From an uncultured Pseudomonadota bacterium (GTDB taxonomy: Bacteria; Pseudomonadota; Gammaproteobacteria; Steroidobacterales; Woeseiaceae): a stretch of DNA of 64,000 nt. The stretch lies in the NCBI GenBank assembly GCA_913055625.1, contig CAJXJW010000001.1, positions 310,001 to 374,000 on the forward strand. Direction: 5' to 3'. The position numbers were made by a program, and so were the translations under genes. How positions within the stretch are numbered: position 1 is the first letter of the stretch; each line of letters opens with the position of its first letter. The notes below the pieces were generated by a model. It had not been told where the DNA came from, did no database searches, and was given only the letters and a program-made list of their open reading frames with translations. This document shows, in pieces, positions 60,170-64,000 of the stretch.

Positions 60170-61234
60170 GTGACGTCCCGCCAGGAAAAGAACACCGGGA
60201 CGCGCGCCGTGGCCGATGCGCACCGCTTCAACGAGGCGCGCCTCGCATCGTGGATGGCGGCGCACGTCGAGGGCTTCGAGGGGCCGATCTCGGTTCGCCA
60301 GTTCCGCGGCGGCCAGTCGAACCCGACCTACCGGATCGAAACGCCCGGCGCCGCCTACGTCCTCCGGCGCAAGCCGCCAGGCAAGCTGCTCGCGTCCGCC
60401 CATGCGGTCGACCGGGAGTTTCGCGTGATCAGCGCGCTGTTCGACGAAGGATTCCCGGTGCCGCGCCCTTTCGCGTTGTGTGAGGACGATGCGGTCATCG
60501 GCACGGTGTTCTTCGTCATGGCCTGCGTCGACGGCCGGATCTTCTGGGACCTGGACCTGCCCGGCTCGAACCCGTCGGAACGCGCCGCGATCTACGATGA
60601 CGTCAACCGGACGATCGCGCGGCTGCACGGATTCGACGCCGGCGCGCTGGGCCTCGCCGACTTCGGCGTCCCCGGGAACTACTTCGAGCGGCAGATCTCG
60701 CGCTGGACGCGGCAGTACCGGGCGTCGGAAACGGAGACGATCGAGCCGATGGACGCGCTGATCGACTGGCTGCCCGGCAACATCCCGGCCGACGATTCGT
60801 CAAGCATCGTGCACGGCGATTTCCGCCTCGATAACATGATCATCCATCCGACCGAGCCGCGCGTCATCGCGGTCCTCGACTGGGAGTTGTCGACGATCGG
60901 GCACCCGCTCGCCGACTTCACCTACCACCTGCTGCCGTGGCGGATGCCGGAAATCGGCATCGGCTCGATCGGGCTGCGGGACAAGGACCTGGCGGCGCTG
61001 GGCATCCCGGAGGAGGACGACTACGTTCGTGCGTATTGCGAGCGCACGGGACGGACCGCCATCGAGCATCGCGGATTCTACACGGCGTTCAACCTGTTCC
61101 GCCTCGCGGCGATCCTGCAGGGCATTGCGGGCCGGGTCCGCGACGGCACGGCGGCCAGTGCGCACGCACGCGAGGCGGCGCGTGCGGTTCGCCCGCTGGC
61201 GATGCTCGGGGCCGAACACATCGGGGCCGCCTGA
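60170..61234 (+). CDS. APH-type phosphotransferase of the acyl-CoA dehydrogenase-associated class
   Basis: 354 residues from a GTG. The kinase signature HGDFRLDNMIIHP and LDWELSTIGHPLADF is clear. This class, related to the N-terminal kinase half of human ACAD10/ACAD11, is found in fatty-acid and hydroxy-acid oxidation clusters, where it phosphorylates 4-hydroxyacyl-CoA. Here it follows LiuB by 15 bases. Confidence 0.85.
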   Translation: MTSRQEKNTGTRAVADAHRFNEARLASWMAAHVEGFEGPISVRQFRGGQSNPTYRIETPGAAYVLRRKPPGKLLASAHAVDREFRVISALFDEGFPVPRPFALCEDDAVIGTVFFVMACVDGRIFWDLDLPGSNPSERAAIYDDVNRTIARLHGFDAGALGLADFGVPGNYFERQISRWTRQYRASETETIEPMDALIDWLPGNIPADDSSSIVHGDFRLDNMIIHPTEPRVIAVLDWELSTIGHPLADFTYHLLPWRMPEIGIGSIGLRDKDLAALGIPEEDDYVRAYCERTGRTAIEHRGFYTAFNLFRLAAILQGIAGRVRDGTAASAHAREAARAVRPLAMLGAEHIGAA

Positions 61235-61235
61235 C

Positions 61236-61265
61236 TTGCGGTGCCGGCGACCCCGCCACTAGAAT
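61236..61265 (+). promoter_or_regulatory. Putative sigma-70 promoter of the maoC gene
   Basis: TTGCGG at 61236-61241, an 18-base spacer and TAGAAT at 61260-61265, 50 bases before the ATG. GGGAAT precedes the start codon. Confidence 0.45.
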
Positions 61266-61314
61266 GCCGGCTTGCAGGAAACGGCGGATATAAGCCAAGG
61301 AAATTTAAGGGAAT

Positions 61315-62172
61315 ATGGCGCTAGACTACGACCAACTGATGGCGACCTCGATCGTCGACCTGCCGCATGCGTACCGCGACGTGGAGACGATGCTGTACGC
61401 GCTCAGCGTGGGGCTCGGCCGCGATCCGCTCGACCGGCGCGAACTCGACTACGTGTACGAGGGAACGGCGCTGTTGAAGACATTGCCATCGCAGGCAACG
61501 GTCATGGTGCCGGACATGTTCCCGCCGGACCTCGGCTGGGACTTCACCCAGGTCCTGCACGCGGAACAGCGCCTGCAGTTGTTCCGGCCGTTGCCGGCTG
61601 CGGCCGAGCTGCTGGTCAACAAGCGCATCGTCGATGTCATCGACCGTGGACCGTCGCTCGGCGCCGTGGTGCTGTTCGAGGCCGAAGGGCGCCTCGCGAA
61701 GGACGATACGGTGCTGTTCGTGCTCGGCAACACGATCATCGCACGCGGTGACGGCGGCTTCGGCGGACCGAACGGGAAAGGCCCGGCGCCGCATCGGGTG
61801 CCACGTCGCGAACCCGACCTGACCTGCGAGTTGCCGACGCGCCCCGACCAGGCACTGCTATACCGCCTCAACGAAGACCGCAACCCGCTGCACGCCGACC
61901 CGCAGCGCGCGCGGGACGCCGGTTTCGACCGCCCGATCCTGCACGGGCTGTGCACCTACGGCATCGCCTGCCACGCCATCCTGCGCACGATCTGCGAATA
62001 CGACCACACGCTGATCTCCGGCCTCGATGCGCGATTTTCCGCGCCGGTCATGCCCGGAGACACGATCGCCACGGACATGTGGCAGGACGGTCCCGTGGTT
62101 TCCTTCCAGTGCCGAGCCGTAGAACGCGACGTCGTCGTCGTTCGCAACGGCAAGTGCACACTGAACGTGTAG
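61315..62172 (+). CDS. MaoC-type enoyl-CoA hydratase, double hotdog
   Basis: 285 residues. The C-terminal hotdog shows the catalytic signature of R-specific hydratase 2: YRLNEDRNPLHADPQRARDAGFDRPILHGLCTYG, with catalytic Asp and His. The N-terminal half is the non-catalytic second hotdog. It hydrates trans-2-enoyl-CoA to R-3-hydroxyacyl-CoA. Placed between a phosphotransferase and a crotonase, it belongs to acyl-CoA catabolism. It overlaps the next gene by one base. Confidence 0.9.
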   Translation: MALDYDQLMATSIVDLPHAYRDVETMLYALSVGLGRDPLDRRELDYVYEGTALLKTLPSQATVMVPDMFPPDLGWDFTQVLHAEQRLQLFRPLPAAAELLVNKRIVDVIDRGPSLGAVVLFEAEGRLAKDDTVLFVLGNTIIARGDGGFGGPNGKGPAPHRVPRREPDLTCELPTRPDQALLYRLNEDRNPLHADPQRARDAGFDRPILHGLCTYGIACHAILRTICEYDHTLISGLDARFSAPVMPGDTIATDMWQDGPVVSFQCRAVERDVVVVRNGKCTLNV

Positions 62173-62966
62173 TGTCCGCACCCGACACCATTCGCATCAC
62201 CACGGAGGGCGCCATCGCGTTCGTGTGCCTGGCGCGCCCCGGGAAGCGCAACGCCGTCAACCTGGCGATGTTCCGGGAGCTTGCCGGCTGCGGTGAGCCG
62301 CTGTCGGCCGCGGGAGTGCGCGCGGTGGTGCTGCACGGGGATGGCGCGGCCTTCTGCGCAGGCATCGACACGTCGATATTCGCGCAGGCCGACGCCCGCG
62401 AGCTGGCCGCGATGCTGGCACCGGCGTATCCCGGCGGCGCGAACGTGTTCCAGCAGGCGGCGTGCGTGTTCCGCAACCTGCCGGTTCCCGTCATCTGCGC
62501 ATTGCACGGGGTCGCGCTGGGCGCCGGCCTGCAGATTGCGCTCGGTGCTGACCTGCGTTTCGCGGAACCATCGACGCGCTTTTCGGCCATGGAAGTGCAT
62601 TGGGGGCTGGTGCCCGACATGGGCCTGTCAGTGACGGCGCGCGGCGTGCTGCCGGCGGACCGGCTCGCCGAGCTCGTGTACACGGGCCGCAGCGTCGACG
62701 CCCCGGAGGCGCTCGCCCTCGGGCTCGTGACCGCCATTGCCGACGATCCGCTGGCCCGGGCCCGCGAGACCGCGGCCGCGATCGCCGGTCTTTCGCCGGA
62801 CGCTATCCGGGCCGCGAAGCAGCTGCTCCGCGACGGGATGGCGCTGCCGGCTGGTGACGCGCTGGCGCTGGAGGCCCGCCTGCAGGGCGCGCTGATCGGG
62901 TCGCCGAACCAGGCCGAAGCCGTACGCGCCCGGATTGACCGGCGCGAACCGAAATTCGAAAATTGA
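62172..62966 (+). CDS. Enoyl-CoA hydratase/isomerase (crotonase) family
   Basis: 264 residues from a GTG that shares a base with the maoC stop. Crotonase fold: RPGKRNAVNLAMFREL, oxyanion hole GDGAAFCAGID and GVALGAGLQIALGADLRFA. At the second catalytic position (usually Glu near EVHWGLVPDMG) Glu is in EVHWGL, and the following Asp in PDMG replaces the second Glu of typical hydratases. It may be a methylglutaconyl-CoA hydratase or a related hydratase; not certain. Confidence 0.87.
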   Translation: MSAPDTIRITTEGAIAFVCLARPGKRNAVNLAMFRELAGCGEPLSAAGVRAVVLHGDGAAFCAGIDTSIFAQADARELAAMLAPAYPGGANVFQQAACVFRNLPVPVICALHGVALGAGLQIALGADLRFAEPSTRFSAMEVHWGLVPDMGLSVTARGVLPADRLAELVYTGRSVDAPEALALGLVTAIADDPLARARETAAAIAGLSPDAIRAAKQLLRDGMALPAGDALALEARLQGALIGSPNQAEAVRARIDRREPKFEN

Positions 62967-63751
62967 ACCGGAACTTTGCAACGCATGAGCAACTCCAACC
63001 CGGTATCTGTTGTTTCGCGCGTCGAGTGCTGGTCGGTTTGAACTGTCGATTCCTTCCCATTGCCATCCTTGCAGGCTGCCTGGTCGCCACGACAGCCCAC
63101 GCCGGAAAGAGCAGCCCGTTTTTCAGCAGTCGCACCGAGTCGAAGATCGTCTCGGCGCAGGACATGGCCGAGACGCTGTTTCAGCGTGGCGAATACCAGC
63201 GTGCGCTGATCATCTACGAGCACGATCTTGCGCCGCTGGGCGACAAGTACGCGCAGTACATGATCGGCTTCATGCATCTCATCGGGGCCGGCGTGCCGGA
63301 AGATGCGGTGACCGCGTCCGCGTGGTACCGCCTGGCGGCGGAACGCGGGAATCCCGAACTCGTCGCCGAGCGCGACCGGCTGATGCGGCAGTTCACGTCG
63401 GTCGATCTTGTGCAGTCGGATACGCTCTACCGGGCGTTGCGCAAACAGTATTCCGACCTCGTGATCCTGTCGCAGCTCATCCGCGAGGACATGGAAATCC
63501 TGGACCCGAAAGCCGGCACACGCCTGTTCGGCGACACTGTGGGCCCGGTGACGATCGTGGACCCGCGGTCGGGCATGGAAATATCCCGGCGGGTTCTCGA
63601 GGGCCGGGTGCAGAAGCGCGTGACGCAATACCTCACGCTCATGAATGCGTTGATGGAGGGGGTCAAGCTGGACACCGATCTCGATCGATTGGACCTCGAT
63701 GAGCTCGACGCGATCGTCGCGGAACAGGTCGCCCTGATCAACGACCGCTGA
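62963..63751 (+). CDS. Exported Sel1/TPR-like protein of unknown function
   Basis: 262 residues if read from TTG 62963, which overlaps the crotonase stop. A signal-peptide-like stretch (FLPIAILAGCLVATTAHA) begins only at about residue 30, so GTG 63026 or TTG 63038 are more likely starts. One or two Sel1-like repeats (YAQYMIGFMHLIGAGVPEDAVTASAWYRLAAERGN) follow, then a helical region. Unrelated in kind to the catabolic genes before it. Confidence 0.72.
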   Translation: MNRNFATHEQLQPGICCFARRVLVGLNCRFLPIAILAGCLVATTAHAGKSSPFFSSRTESKIVSAQDMAETLFQRGEYQRALIIYEHDLAPLGDKYAQYMIGFMHLIGAGVPEDAVTASAWYRLAAERGNPELVAERDRLMRQFTSVDLVQSDTLYRALRKQYSDLVILSQLIREDMEILDPKAGTRLFGDTVGPVTIVDPRSGMEISRRVLEGRVQKRVTQYLTLMNALMEGVKLDTDLDRLDLDELDAIVAEQVALINDR

Positions 63752-63764
63752 TCGCCGCGGCCGG

Positions 63765-64000
63765 TCAGGACTTCGGGCGGGCGGCGAGCGAACCCGTGAG
63801 AATGTCGGGAAAATGCTCCGTGATGCGGCGCGCCGTCGCTGCATCCCCGTGAAACCACTTCGGAATCCAGTTGATGGCCCCCATGATCGCGTTGCCGGTC
63901 ATGCGTACATCGCAAGCCGCGATGCTGCCATCGGCGATACCTTCCTCGATAAGGCCCTCGAACGCACGGCTGTGACGCCGCGAGAGTGTCAGTATCTCGT
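63765..64000 (-). CDS. TetR-family regulator, C-terminal part (runs off the window)
   Basis: The minus strand is open from the right edge to a TGA at 63765-63767. The last 78 codons read as a helical TetR-type C-terminal domain, with GLIEEGIADGSIA followed by MGAINWIPKWFH. That pattern is typical of TetR regulators next to acyl-CoA dehydrogenase and leucine catabolic genes, so it may control the cluster it faces. The N-terminal HTH is beyond the window. Confidence 0.75.
   Translation of the reverse strand, partial: EILTLSRRHSRAFEGLIEEGIADGSIAACDVRMTGNAIMGAINWIPKWFHGDAATARRITEHFPDILTGSLAARPKS

Overview
This is a GC-rich, gene-dense chromosomal window of about fifty protein genes and no recognisable rRNA or tRNA. 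The content points to a free-living, probably marine, heterotrophic gammaproteobacterium. Evidence for this is three TonB-dependent receptors (one of the Xanthomonas/Caulobacter type), a periplasmic S9 peptidase, a pectin locus, a PlpD-type patatin autotransporter, LplT- and PlsC-like phospholipid genes, and a leucine/acyl-CoA catabolic cluster. The family level cannot be fixed from the sequence; a Woeseia-, Steroidobacter- or Wenzhouxiangella-like lineage is a guess. Many starts are GTG or TTG.

Layout. 1-4.05 kb: a membrane-anchored VWA protein, an OmpA-like protein, pterin carbinolamine dehydratase overlapping a threonine dehydratase-type enzyme, and a convergent orphan ParA. 4.4-9.8 kb: a large TonB receptor and an S9 peptidase, each followed by a clear terminator. 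9.8-16.4 kb: the acetolactate synthase large subunit diverges from its own small subunit, which heads a tight ilvH-proB-proA-glpD run. 16.4-21.7 kb: TonB receptor, patatin with outer-membrane barrel, small unknown protein, RIO/InaA-type kinase. 21.8-25.8 kb: a 1342-residue AAA-like ATPase with one membrane span, a subtilisin-type P domain and WD40-like repeats. 25.8-33.0 kb: an LplT-PlsC fusion, a lipoprotein, a SYLF protein, an M48 protease, LemA and ApbE.

33.4-43.1 kb is the strongest candidate for an under-described system. It runs in one direction: TlpA-like thioredoxin, a secreted coiled-coil protein, two large TPR proteins, a TPR lipoprotein, a small exported protein, ExbB, two ExbD paralogues and a TonB/AgmX-like energy transducer. 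It looks like a proton-driven trans-envelope machine related to Tol, Ton and the Myxococcus Agl/Glt apparatus. The first ExbD has Asn where the proton-carrying Asp normally lies; the second keeps the Asp.

43.2-45.1 kb is a small accessory island. Three repeat elements built from a TAAAGGTGTC unit bracket two small membrane-protein genes, and the first element has broken a GFA-family gene after about 21 codons. 45.2-53.6 kb is a probable pectin utilisation locus: a secreted fusion of a DUF1593-like nucleoside-hydrolase-fold domain to a PL10 pectate lyase, a TonB receptor preceded by a perfect LacI-type operator palindrome, two tandem AraC paralogues, and a LacI-type sensor that lacks its DNA-binding domain. 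53.6-57.3 kb holds a DNA glycosylase, a MAPEG protein, PII, a fatty-acid desaturase, a VOC protein and a LuxR regulator. 57.4-64 kb is an acyl-CoA catabolic run (isovaleryl-CoA dehydrogenase-like, methylcrotonyl-CoA carboxylase beta-like, phosphotransferase, MaoC, crotonase, Sel1-like protein), facing a partial TetR regulator at the right edge.
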